From assembly GCA_963402885.1 (NCBI GenBank), contig OY727102.1, positions 7,316,001 through 7,380,000 on the forward strand: a DNA stretch of 64,000 bases, written 5' to 3'. Origin of the DNA: Antedon bifida. Its lineage: Eukaryota > Echinodermata > Crinoidea > Comatulida > Antedonidae. A program made the position numbers and the translations under genes. Within the stretch, counting starts at the first letter, position 1. Each line of letters begins with the position of its first letter. Of the stretch, positions 12,801 to 23,121 are shown in pieces. The notes under the pieces were generated by a model. That model was given only the letters and a program-made list of their open reading frames with translations, searched no databases and was not told the origin of the DNA.

Positions 12801-15800
12801 TGAATATGGAATACCATCAGAAGTATGGACATTAGGAATCTTTCTTTTAGAGGTAAGCTATTTAAGAGCAGGTCAATTTTATTCGAGATTTTGAGATAAT
12901 ATCATCCATTTAACCATGATTACTATGAGGTTTATTAATAATAATAACTATTTTTTGAATAATTTCAGATGGCAACTGGAAGGTTTCCTTACCCTGTAAG
13001 TATCACAGTTTTTGTTTGTTCTTTAAAGGGTAAAGTGACGTTTATAATCCATGTATGAATAGGTCAATGTGTACCAAATAATACTGATCAATACTGAAAG
13101 CTACATTTGTTTATTTTCAAATTAACTAGTTAATCATTTTTATATTATAATAATTATATATTTTAAATTTTTTTTTAGGTTACCCCAAGACAACAGGCAT
13201 TATCAGTAAGACAAATAGTACATTTCTTTTGATACAAAATGGCAACAGATGCCATTGACAATTACATTTTTGTCAGCATGCACTTGCTAAGCTCTGTCTA
13301 CACTATCAATGTGCCCAAATATGGTAGTGATATGCCTAAATATGGTAATGATATGACATCATCATGTCCATATATGGGCAATCACATTTTTTTGTCACAT
13401 AAAGTTTGATAGTGTAGACAGGACTTTAATCTGTTATGAAATAATCCAAAAGAAAATAATAGTAGTAGACTAATTAAGATGACCACTTTCCTTTTTCTTG
13501 TTTTATAGCCGATAGATCTTCTACAGTGTATAGTACATGAGGTAAGCATTTAGCTACTGTAAGCTATGGGTATATTTTAGAAAAGCTATAATTAGGGTTC
13601 TATTGTTTTTTTTTGTTTTTTTTAAACCATATTTAATGAGGGTGATCCATCCAGCTATTGCTGATCATTAGGGACCCTCAGAGGTTCACAAGACAAACAT
13701 ATACACAAGATGCTCTATAGTAGGGCGGCCAATGTGAGCTTTTTCATCATGGGGGGCATTTTCTGTTAATAGCAGGCAACCATGTGGAATATATCCCTTA
13801 TGGGATGACAAAAAAGATAGGGGTGGATGCCGCTCTCAAATTTCAGGTCAAAGGTCATTTTCAAGGTTATAAGGTCAAATATGGTAAAATAGAGCTTTAA
13901 GCTGTTTTCAACAACATGTAACCATTATTGGATCATTAATGACATATTGCCGTAGATAGTCAAGTTCATCAATTTTTCAACTTACAAGTTTAAAGGTCAT
14001 TTTCAAGGTCATAAGGTCAAATAAAGCACAGACCTGTTAATTATCGGTATTAATAATTGAAATAGATATAATTTTCATGATAGGCTGGGGCTGATGGTTA
14101 TAGTGTGGTGTCAAAAAGACCAGAATTGTATAAAAGATTTTAAACTTTTTGAATCACTCCTGGAAGGTGTTCAAGGGATGGAGAGGATCAAAATAAATTT
14201 CATTTAAAAACGGTCACAGAGGATTTGTGGGTTGGGAATAATGGGCCCATGTCAATATCGGAGTTTTCTGGGATGGAAAGAGGTAAACGTTCTGAGGTGG
14301 GTATTTCTTCCAGCACTGATATAATGCCTACTGGCCATCTGGGTACAGCAAACGATTGAATCACAATCACACATGCATGCTTTCGGTAACAACTTCATCT
14401 GGCTCTTTAGTTTACATACACATGTAACAAGTTCCAAACTGACAACTGGGTTAGGGGCTTCCAAACGACCCGATTCATTTAGGCCACATACTGATCTCTG
14501 CCTGATAGTTGGCCCGTATGTTAGGTTCTAAGATGTCTGTATTCACCATAGGTGAGCGTTTTAAATGTTAAGTGAAAACAATTTCAGGGAAATACAGTCC
14601 TTAAATATTTATTGTGTAAAGTGAAATACTTAATATTTAAGGGAAATATATCACTAGTGTTAATGGTATATGGTCACTGAGTCTAGATGGAGGTAGCATT
14701 TCAAGACCCTCCAAAGAGTAGTCTGTTATTATACAGTTGATCAAGAGTACCATATATTTGGCAATTAAACTTTACTGTACACTGTACGTGCAAATTCTTA
14801 ATCTTAATCAATTCCATTTACAAGGAGTGGATGCGTTACGAACGATTTCCAGTAGGATTTCTTCCAATAACCAGCAAATAATGACGTGCTGCGCAACCTG
14901 TAATGACATGGAAGCTGATTAGATTATTCTTAATAAGTTTTCAATCACTTTATTGTTCACTATACCAGACATCGTCCATACTTTAGTACGGTTGCTACTG
15001 GAGTTACAAAGTGCATATCATACATCAACTTTCATGTATAATTACATAAGCTTCTTTGTGATTGACATAGAAGAATGTTTGTCATATTTTTTCCCCTCCA
15101 AACCGATGAATGTGGCTCCGAACACATAGTACAGATTAGTACATTGGGACTGTACGTTTCAATGATTTTTCCAATGTTATGATCAAATACAATAAAATGA
15201 CGAAATATCTAGGTAACTTGCATAAATACTTGCATAGTCACCAAATGCTTGACAGCTATGTTTACTGAATCATATAGTGCATGACCATCGTGTTTTTAAG
15301 TTCTTCTGGAACATCTGTGGGTATTTCAATGTCATCCATCAAGATATCTAAAGATTTTACGATTGAGCTATGTTCACACTCCAATGGTTGGTCAGCAGAT
15401 TTTCTGTCAGTTTTTTTGTTTTGATATACTTTATCGAAACAGTTGCCTTATAGAAATCCACAAAGGTTTAGATCGAGGCTTTGTCAGTGGCTCATGAAGT
15501 TCTAAGTTCTACTGTTTTTTTTCTTTTAATAAGTTGTTACTTTAAATGTAAGATCTTCCTTATTATATGTCAGGTCGAAAGAATATTGTGTATTATGTGT
15601 GATTCGTGATCAGTCTGACCATGTCATGCAGAACCTATCAATGAATTGCAGCGTTTCTTGTTATACCAATGATTCCATTTTGAATTGATCAATCATCCAC
15701 TCAGTGTTTAGAATATTTGGTTCGGATTAGTTTATATAGGTAAACTTGTTTACCCTTTTAACCTCATTTTTAAAACGAATCCAATCAGTTTTTAAATGTG

Positions 15801-18800
15801 TTGGTGGTTTCAGAAATGACGACTTCGGTTGGCAAACTATTCAAATATATAATTACTCATTGTGAAAAAGTGGATCTCCTATCAGTCCTTTGTGAAATTT
15901 AGGTTTGAAAAGTCTAAGCTGATGTCCTAGTGTATTTCTGGTTAGATTGCATCTCATTTGAAGAAAGTCTTCCTTGGCTACACCCTCAAAACCTTTTGAA
16001 AATGTGAATTTTTCAATCAAGTCACCACGAATTCGTCTGTCATACAGGGTTGTTAGGCCAAGAAACTTTAAACAATCTTCATATGAATAAGAATGGATAG
16101 CTAGAATTAGTTTTGTCGCATGACATCCTCTTTCAAGTGCGCTTATGTCTTTTTAGAGATAATATGGATTCCATACCTGGACACAGTACGTAGTGTTTGT
16201 AAATAACGTTGAAACCGTCTTTATCCATGTGTATAAAGGACCTCTTAATTACTTAAGGAGTTTCATATCTGTTATCACCGTCAGCCAAGATAGCATAGAT
16301 GCGAAGGCTTTAAGAAGGAGAACCCATTTACCACTCCTTCCAACCTTGATTAAGTCCAATATAAATTGAAAACAAAGACTCGATACACAGGTTTTTCTTT
16401 CAAGATTTCTTGAAAAACAAACTTCAACAAAAACTTGTATCATTGAAAGAATGAACAAAAATATTTAAATAAATAATTACATTATAGGGGGTCTCTGACC
16501 CAAACAAAAACATCTCTGACCCAAACAAAACAGTGAGGGCGTGTGGCGCAGGGTGTTGGATGTTGCACTACTGATCGTGAGACAGAGGTTCGAAGCCAAC
16601 TCTCGCCGCATTGCTTGTATCCTTAGACAAGATACTTTACTTACTTTTGCCACTCGACACTCAGGTGTATAAATGGGTACCCGGATATATCGAGACACAA
16701 CTTTGTTTCCATACGTGTTTGATCCAAAAAAATGACTGAGGTAATAATGTTCAGCGCTTAGAGGTGCTATATAAATCCAGGATATTATCTCGACATCAGG
16801 TCATATAGGGAGGGTCTCTGTTTTTGAGATTTTTCTAAAAACGAACTTTCAAATATTATTATATTATTATAGGTAATATTAATAATATTATAGTAAAAGA
16901 GCAATCTTTTAGCACATATGGCGTTTCATACATATTAAACTTGACCTATTTTCCCGACAAAAATCAAAACGATGACTGGTGGAAAACATAAAAAAGACAA
17001 ATTAACAACAGACTGGGGATCGAAAGCCTATTATAAAACTGTGTACTTTACAGAAGTATGTGAAAACAACATTTTGAGAAAATGACACTTTTATATTTAA
17101 TTTCTTATGTTTTTATGTGTAAAATAAAATGTTTATTTCATAATTACTATAATATTAAATATCAGTTGATCTTCAAAAATACTTTTTTTGGATAGATCTG
17201 ATGATGTAGATGATTTTTCGTGAATAAAATAAAAATCCTATATTTTGACCTTGTTTGACCTCTTGACCACATAAACTGACCTTAAAACCCAAAATTGAAG
17301 ATGGCATCCACCCCTATCGTTTTTGTCATCCCACAAAGGATACATTCAACATGGTTGCCTGCTATTAACAAAAAATGCCCCCCAAACTTTTTATAGAGGA
17401 CTTTTGTGTATTTGGCCTCTCTACTACTACATAAACAAAGTCTTATTACAAGTCTTTGGGAGTGGAGTAATTTGGTCCTTAGAAAAAATCCTGACATGTG
17501 ACGGGACTTGAACCCAGGACCCTTGGAGTGGTAGACAATCATCATAACCACCAAGCCACACTTCTCTTCGTTATGTAGAAATTACAAAACCTTGATAAAA
17601 TGATTTTTTAGATCAAGTATAGAACAATGTATAAACCATAAAGAATTTCAACTTTACTTGTTTCAGGGCCTAGTGCTATACGAGGGTCACAATTCCTAGG
17701 GTTAAACATTTATAAACATAGTTGTCTTTATATGCCCATCATTTATACAGATTATCAAAACACAATGCTACATTCCACAATACTTCATAATGTTTTAAGT
17801 ACAATATATTATTATTTGTTATATGAAGAACATGCATTTAAAACAAGCGTGCTAGTATTAGAAAATCATAGACAATGATTATATGAATTAACTCAACATT
17901 GATTATTTTTTTATGTAAGTTTTTGTTTGTATTACAGAACCCACCGACTCTTTCACTTGATAAATATTCACAGTCATTTTCTGATTTTGTTTCACAATGG
18001 TAAGTATACAACATAGAAAATAAAATTCTTCTTAATCTAATACTGATGTATGTTCATATTTATAACACACCTTAGTGTATCCGTGCCATTTGATTGGTTT
18101 ACGCATCACATGCTGTTCATTATTTTGCACTATTGAACGAACAGCCAACTTTTTGTAAATTGTTATGCCATATGCAAGGTACTGATCCACAATCGATTAT
18201 ATGCCTATATTTTATGAGTTAAAAGATTGCTTTTATTTTAATCTTTCGACCAATGAAATATTCTCACTATTCAACTCATAAACATTAATTATTCTTGTAT
18301 TATATCACTACTGTTATGAATGAATTCTGTTTTATTTTGTATTAACTGGTACATACTCATATATAAGTATTACTAGTACTTTCTTTTTAATTTCTATAAT
18401 GCAATCCTGAGGCGGTATGAGTAATACCATCTTTTAGCACAGTCTATTTTTAATTTCTATAATGCAATTCTGAGGCGGTATGAGTAATACCATCTTTTAG
18501 CACAGTCTATTTTTAATTTGTATAATGTAATCCTGAGGCGGCATAATCAAAAGTAATACTGTACAGTACTACATTCACCACATTACGTTTTAAATTTATA
18601 AGCAATTACCGAGGAGAAATAACCGTAATGATAGCGATATGGTGCATTGTTAAGGGATATCAGATTAGGATATGAAATTCATGGGTTCAAGACAATATGG
18701 ATAACCAAAATTGCTTTATCAACAAGTAACATCAAACAATTTTCAAATTAATTTAGATACAGTTAATGTAAATTTTATGTATATATATATATATACTTTT

Positions 18801-18968
18801 TTCTTCAGCATGCAAAAGGATCCAAATGCTAGGCCGCCACTCATTGATTTACTACAGCATACCTTTCTACGCATGAACGACGGTGCTCTAAGACAACAAG
18901 AAATTGCAACATTTATATGTATGAAATTGCAACAGTTAAAGCTACAGGGACAAACAAGGGGTTTATAA
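831..18968 (+). CDS. MAP2K5: MAP2K5 (MEK5), dual-specificity MAP kinase kinase 5
   Basis: A cytoplasmic kinase that activates ERK5. The exons are 831-929, 1414-1462, 2369-2436, 2927-2996, 4635-4672, 5211-5278, 5947-5992, 6699-6763, 7183-7222, 7849-7920, 11154-11235, 11550-11611, 11947-11995, 12325-12449, 12781-12852, 12969-12995, 13179-13205, 13509-13541, 17938-17999 and 18809-18968. They join in frame to 437 aa; human MEK5 is 448. The N-terminal PB1 domain (about 5-80) has the acidic YEDDDGDR patch; PB1 with a kinase domain is diagnostic of MEK5 among MAP2Ks. Kinase features: glycine loop GCGHSGTV (159-166), catalytic Lys181, HRDLKPSN (268-275), DFG (288-290), and activation-loop Ser298 and Thr302 in SIAET. 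Subdomain IX reads SEVWTLGI, so Glu325 replaces the usual Asp. The tail QGQTRGL is unlike vertebrates and overlaps a minisatellite. A C1q gene is nested antisense in the 7921-11153 intron. Confidence 0.95.
1261..1278 (+). repeat. Homopolymer G18
   Basis: An uninterrupted run of 18 G in the first MAP2K5 intron. Such runs can form quadruplexes and are length-unstable; the exact length may be an assembly artefact. Confidence 0.9.
2041..2168. mobile_element. MITE-A copy 1 (TIR element)
   Basis: It begins AAAGCTCTGTCTACACTATC and ends with the inverse (ATAGACAGAGCTTT). The interior has inverted copies of CCATATTTGGGCA, which makes the unit nearly palindromic. No coding capacity. It lies in a MAP2K5 intron. 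Seven other copies are in this window. Confidence 0.85.
3318..3632. mobile_element. MITE-B copy 1
   Basis: It starts TTAAAGATGTATTGTCCC and ends in a shortened inverse (CATCTTTAA). The interior carries words shared with the other copies, such as TTTTAATGTCACCTAATAGT and TGGTTGAATTTAAACCATTTA. It lies in a MAP2K5 intron and is non-coding. Confidence 0.75.
5505..5810. repeat. Interspersed repeat D, copy 1
   Basis: It shares long stretches with 44025-44335, for example GGTCCAGTGTACACAGTT, GGATTACCACCTATCTGAT and CCTTGGCCACATGTGCCTAA. A shorter piece lies near 7400-7480. Open frames across it are by-products of the repeat. The element class is not recognised. Confidence 0.75.
6168..6350. mobile_element. 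MITE-A copy 2
   Basis: Terminal inverted repeats are AAAGCTCTTTCTACACTATC and TGATAGTGTAGACAGAGCT. It is longer than the other copies because the ATGGTAGTGATATG motif is repeated internally. It lies in a MAP2K5 intron. Confidence 0.85.
8251..9416 (-). CDS. Secreted collagen-C1q domain protein, nested in MAP2K5 intron
   Basis: Two exons on the minus strand: 9206-9416, starting at the ATG complementary to 9414-9416, and 8251-8891 with stop TAA at 8251-8253. Together they encode 283 aa. Order of parts: signal peptide ([18 protein letters not shown], residues 1-18); a charged stretch ([12 protein letters not shown]); cysteine cluster CGKCC suited to interchain disulfides; 28 Gly-X-Y triplets; then a C-terminal C1q domain of about 140 aa with the family pattern [32 protein letters not shown] and FSGYLI. 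The triplet run has one two-residue interruption (GPT-GV-GIQ), like the kink in C1q chains. Such proteins trimerise and act as extracellular recognition or immune lectin-like factors; the ligand here is unknown. An upstream in-frame ATG exists, but the chosen start puts the signal peptide at the N terminus. Confidence 0.93.
9597..9640. repeat. Perfect 17-bp inverted repeat
   Basis: The arms 9597-9613 and 9624-9640 (ATACCAATTAACTAATT and its complement) flank a 10-nt A/T spacer. It lies about 180 bp upstream of the C1q-like start codon, within the MAP2K5 intron. It may be only an AT-rich cruciform-prone sequence. Confidence 0.8.
10801..11030 (+). mobile_element. tRNA-derived SINE
   Basis: The head resembles a tRNA gene: A-box TAGCTGAGTGG (10812-10822) and a degenerate B-box GGTTCAATTTC (10856-10866), spaced as in a tRNA. 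A non-tRNA body follows. It does not fold as an intact tRNA that I can see, so I call it a SINE. It lies in the MAP2K5 intron that ends at 11153. Confidence 0.7.
13289..13428. mobile_element. MITE-A copy 3
   Basis: Ends are TAAGCTCTGTCTACACTATC and GATAGTGTAGACAGGACTTTA. The interior has the family words AAATATGGTAGTGATATG and TCCATATATGGGCA. It lies in a short MAP2K5 intron between exons 17 and 18. Confidence 0.85.
15760..16360 (-). pseudogene. Decayed LINE reverse transcriptase, C-terminal part
   Basis: Read on the minus strand, consecutive pieces resemble the end of non-LTR retrotransposon ORF2 reverse transcriptases: [38 protein letters not shown], then [20 protein letters not shown], with a further NSLPTEVV piece past a stop. 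Farther 5' (about 16300-16360), [10 protein letters not shown] recalls the same domain in a shifted frame. Frameshifts and internal stops show it is dead. The family looks CR1/RTE-like, but exact clade assignment needs a database. Confidence 0.8.
16533..16790 (+). mobile_element. tRNA-derived SINE with perfect B-box
   Basis: The tRNA-like head has A-box TGGCGCAGGG (16544-16553) and a consensus B-box GGTTCGAAGCC (16587-16597). The body (CCGCATTGCTTGTATCCTTA ... GTAATAATGTTCAGCGC ... GCTATATAA) is shared with the copy at 24392-24638. It is inside the inverted-repeat-bounded block in MAP2K5. Confidence 0.85.
17480..17570 (-). mobile_element. tRNA-derived SINE head, minus strand
   Basis: The reverse complement has A-box TGGCTTGGTGG and B-box GGTTCAAGTCC (17504-17514) with tRNA-like spacing. 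It is related in the A-box region (GTATGGCTTGG... versus GTGTGGCTTGG...) to the fragment at 46383-46460. It lies just outside the right inverted repeat. Confidence 0.65.
18384..18545 (+). repeat. 63-bp tandem repeat, about 2.5 units
   Basis: Units start at about 18384, 18447 and 18510 with TTTTTAATTTCTATAATGCA and carry CTGAGGCGGTATGAGTAATA. It lies in the last MAP2K5 intron. Confidence 0.8.
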
Positions 18969-19650
18969 CACATGTTCACACAGAATGTGCAACAGTTAAA
19001 GCTGCAAAGACAAACAAGGGGTTTATAACACATGTTCACATGGAATGTGCAACAGTTAAAGCTACAGGGACAAACAAGGGGTTTATAACACATGTTCACA
19101 TGGAATGTGCAACAGTTAAAGCTGCAAGGACAAATAAGGGGTTTATAAAACATGTTCACATGGAATGTGCAACAGTTAAAGGTCCAATGACAAACAAGGG
19201 GTTTATAACACATGTTCACACGGAATGTGCAACAGTTAAAGCTACAGGGACGAACAAGGGGTTTATAACACATGTTCACATGGAATGTGCAACAGTTAAA
19301 GCTACAGGGACAAACAAGGGGTTTATAACACATGTTCAGATGGAATGTGCAACAGCTAAAGCTGCAAAGACAAACAAGGGGTTTATAACACATGTTCACA
19401 TGGAATGTGCAACAGTTAAAGCTACAGGGACAAACAAGGGGTTTATAACACATGTTCACATGGAATGTGCAACAGTTAAAGCTGCAAGGACAAACAAGGG
19501 GTTTATAACACATGTTCAGATGGAATGTGCAACAGTTAAAGCTGCAAAGACAATCAAGGGGTTTATAACACATGTTCACACGGAATGTGCAACAGTTAAA
19601 GCTGCAAGGACAAACAAGGGATTTATAACACATGTTCACACAGAATGTAC
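18929..19650 (+). repeat. 60-bp minisatellite, 12 units, overlapping the MAP2K5 stop
   Basis: Twelve units of exactly 60 bp begin inside the last MAP2K5 codons. The first unit's first 40 nt are coding (…[12 protein letters not shown], then TAA at 18966-18968). The other units repeat that coding end and stop in the same frame. Units differ at a few sites (ACAGGG/GCAAGG/GCAAAG; CACATGG/CACACGG/CAGATGG). Because the unit length is a multiple of three, long open frames run through the array on both strands; these are not genes. Confidence 0.95.
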
Positions 19651-20067
19651 AATGCAAATAATGGTATAGTAGTATAATATAATAGATCATTTTTTGCATT
19701 CAATTTCATACTTTTGAAAACTAAAATGAACTGTACTAATTAGAAATGATTAAATCTTAAAATGGTCCACTTTGTTGAAACTTCATATGTTCAATGTTCA
19801 CAAGGGGTCGATGAAATATATATTTATTACTTGGAATTTTTAAAATATAATAACATAATATATTTACTCTTAGGTAGTTAGTTTTAGGTACGGAAAATAA
19901 AATATTGACCCATGTATTTTTGATTACATTTTAATGAATCATGTGTGCTATCTTCATTAACTTCATTGTATTTTCTTCAAAAGTAACCATTTTTTGCCTT
20001 TTCAATGTCAAATTCTTAATATATTTAAAAATTAAAATATTTTGCATATGTAATGAGATCAAAAGAT

Positions 20068-20176
20068 AGGCTCTGACTAAAAAATATGATGTGCCCATAT
20101 ATGGACACAGTGATGTCATATCACTACCATATTTGGGCACATCACACACTATTTTGATAGTGTAGACAGAGCTTTA
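20068..20176. mobile_element. MITE-A copy 4
   Basis: The right end is intact (TTGATAGTGTAGACAGAGCTTTA); the left end is degraded (AGGCTCTGACTAAA). The interior has GTGCCCATATATGGACA and CCATATTTGGGCACATCAC. Confidence 0.8.
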
Positions 20177-20394
20177 GAAAGTTATATGTGTACAGTTTAA
20201 TTGCAGATTATGAATAATATTATAACTTAATGTAACAAGTAAAGAGTATATAAAACAGGTACCGTACTTAAAATGAAGGTTATTGTATACTTATACATTA
20301 AATGAATTAATCTTTTGTTTCAATTAACTTTATCATTTTAATAGTCAAGTTGTATACAGAGACATCATTTGAACAATTGTGAAACATTAAACCA

Positions 20395-20737
20395 TTAAAG
20401 ATGTAGTCCCCCTGAAAAAATAATTCTTAAAACAAATTTTGTTGAATATTCCATTTTAATGTAACATAATAGTTATCCACTTTGACCTAAAATTGGATTG
20501 AATAAAAATGCATTTACCTGAAAAAAAATGTAATTTAAAGCAAAAAATGGTCAAATTGGCTGGATTTTTGGTTGAATTTAACCATTTATTTTGTCATTTT
20601 ATAAGTAAAAACATTATTTTTTTTCGTTTTTTTTCTATGGAAGTGATTAACTTTATTAAAACTACAAAATAACATATTCAAAGTCTGATTTAATTAATCT
20701 TCATTTTTCATGTTTTTGGGGAACAATACATCTTTAA
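20395..20737. mobile_element. MITE-B copy 2 (best-preserved)
   Basis: The ends TTAAAGATGTAGTCCCCCTG and GGGGAACAATACATCTTTAA are inverted. The interior shares TCCATTTTAATGTAACATAATAGT and TTTGGTTGAATTTAACCA (partial words) with copies 1, 3 and 5. No coding capacity. Confidence 0.8.
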
Positions 20738-22138
20738 GGAGATGCCCCTTTCCTGTGAACAGAATGGATGGATAATGTTCAATCTATGTTATAACAATAT
20801 AATAATGGGTTCTACTGTATTTAAACAAGAATAGATTTAGTATTTATTCAAAATTGGTACTCTAATGTTTACTTAGATTAAAATAAAATTCTGAGTTTAA
20901 AAAATGATTTTAATACTTTATTAGTATTGTAATATAATGTACTTCCCTTGGCGTAAAGTATAAATCCCACTAATAAATAGATAAGTGTAAATATTGACAG
21001 TTTTAACTGTGTTTAATTGTTTTTATAATGTATAAAGTGGTTTATAAATTACACCATGTAACCTTCCTAAACTGACGAGTATGTTTGGAATCATTATTCT
21101 ACTTAAGTTGCAGCAGTAACTAATTTGTTTTACTGCAGTAAGGTTACCTCTATGGTATGATATTGTTTAAATGAATATGTTGAGGACAATCAAATTATTG
21201 ATCAAAATGTTGAGAATCTCAACAGTTCTTTTCAGAACTATATACACATAGTGTACCGCACACTTTAAATAAATTAATAAACTGGTTTAGGGTACAACAA
21301 TGTAGTTATTGCAGTAACTGTAATAGAAGTGTGGTCCCATGCTAAAGTAGACAATCTCACTATCATAAACAAGTTATATATTGAGTACAATTATACTGTG
21401 AGTAGTTTATTATCATAATTATTTATTATATTTCTGTGGTTTGCATGTTATTGGTGTTTTTGATATAAAAACAATTTATATTTTTATTAGCTAAATTTAT
21501 GATGCTAGATTTGTACATAAAATGCATGTTTTTATATTGAAGAATCATATAGTTGATTGGTTTGCCTAAATAAAAATGTTTTAATAGATTCTCAGCATAA
21601 AGTTCATAATGAACGATACACAGTAATTAATAATATTTATTACTGTCATATAATATTCATTGTACCGACTTTTCAAAGGCTTTGCGATAATAAAAAAATA
21701 TTTCCGCACACTATATTCTATAAAAAATACACAAATTCAATTCATAAGTTTTAGTTCATTCAATAGTGTTTAAAATGGATAGTACTGTTAACTGTATCGT
21801 GTTTATCGACACATAATAATAATAATGATACACAGCAAGGACGTTCATGTATTCTATTTATTAACACTCCTTTATCACATACAGCATGGTCAATCTAACC
21901 TTTGGCCTCATATGAGTGGCCACATGTGCCTTTATTATAACAGTCGCATAACAGTAACTAACCTCATAGTGATCCTATTGTAGTCAAATCTGCTGGTTGT
22001 CGATTAGGACTTCTCCATTACAACATAATATTGACTATGATTATAATTACACTGTTTGGTACCAAAGTTGGTAACATTTTTTGCGATTCAAAAATTTAAA
22101 TTATGAACAAAATACAGGTCCTACTGGATGTTTGTGTT

Positions 22139-22281
22139 AAGCTTTGTCTACACTATCAAACTAGTTTGACAAAAAAAGTGTGATATTGCCCAAGTATGGT
22201 AGTGATATTACATCATCATGTCCATATATGGGCACATTACATTTTTTGTCACAAAAAGTTTGATAGTGTAGACAGGCTTTA
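22139..22281. mobile_element. MITE-A copy 5
   Basis: Inverted ends are TAAGCTTTGTCTACACTATC and GATAGTGTAGACAGGCTTTA. The interior has the family words. Confidence 0.85.
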
Positions 22282-22854
22282 GCTAAGACATAATCATGCT
22301 ATATATTTTATGAACACAGGTATATAGTACATAATACATTAACCTCCGAGATACCATGAAACACTTTTTTCATTACTTAATGTAGGTTAATATAGTATAT
22401 ATTTGTTTTTATTTTTAGATGTAATGCAATATTATGTGTAAGGTTGTTGCAATTGGAAATTTACTACAGAATAGTATGTTAAACTGTAAACAAAATAAAA
22501 GATGATATTTCAAACAACTCGTACTATTATATAATTTATTTTCATTTGTTAATTGCGTGTATCTCGATAAGACTGTATAAAAACTGCATAACTGGCCAGC
22601 CTTTTTCATGTTCAGAAACAAAACGTGAGAAATTAGGTCAGCTTTATTTTACAAGGCAACTCTGACATAAGCAGCGCCCGATATATATTCTTTGCTCCTA
22701 TTGATGACGCACGGCTACATACATATTTAATTATATTATTCAAATACACTTTCTAGGGGCAGTTCAAAACTATTTCTGGTTATTTTGATATTTGTATGGA
22801 TGCGTGATGTGTAACAGAAACACTCTGATAGCTTAGATTCACATACAACTGATG

Positions 22855-23100
22855 TATTTGCCCCCTAAAAACATGTAAAATGAAGTCCGACTTTGACCAG
22901 TCCATTTTGCAGCTTTAATGATGTTAATCACTTTCGTAGAAAAAAAAACTGAACAGATTAATGTATTCACATTATAATAAGACAAAATAAACCAAAACCT
23001 CATTGATTTCCAGTCAATTTGAATATTTTTTTTGCTTTAAATTACAACAATTTTTTCTCATAAAATAGTGGGTCAGTATTACACCCAATAGTTAAAAATC
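22855..23100. mobile_element. Probable degraded MITE-B copy, reverse orientation
   Basis: Words such as TGCTTTAAATTACA, CAATTTGA and GTTAATCACTTTCGTAGAAA are the reverse complement of MITE-B interior sequence. The ends are not well preserved. Confidence 0.45.
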
Positions 23101-23121
23101 ATTTTATTGTCTATACAATTT

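Larger units (their letters stand above)
13748..17390. mobile_element. 3.6-kb block bounded by ~140-bp inverted repeats
   Basis: About 13748-13890 is closely matched by the reverse complement of about 17255-17390. Shared words include GGGGGGCATTTT, GTTAATAGCAGGCAACCATG, GGGATGACAAAAA and GATAGGGGTGGATGCC. Between them lie a decayed LINE reverse transcriptase (minus strand) and a SINE, so the block is probably a composite of nested insertions. No intact transposase frame was seen. It makes up most of the MAP2K5 intron 13542-17937. Confidence 0.7.
18969..23121. other. Convergent intergenic region, MAP2K5 to SRFBP1
   Basis: Apart from the minisatellite and MITE copies listed separately, I see no exon here. 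It should hold the MAP2K5 3' UTR. A possible AATAAA is near 19897. The SRFBP1 polyadenylation signal is probably the AATAAA on the minus strand at 23103-23108, directly after its stop. Confidence 0.6.

Noticed and set aside
18743..19699. Long open frames on both strands with a 20-residue repeat (Cys-rich on the minus strand, THVHMECATVK-type on the plus strand)
   Set aside because: They are produced by the 60-bp minisatellite, whose unit is a multiple of three; no start context, splice or domain evidence supports a protein.
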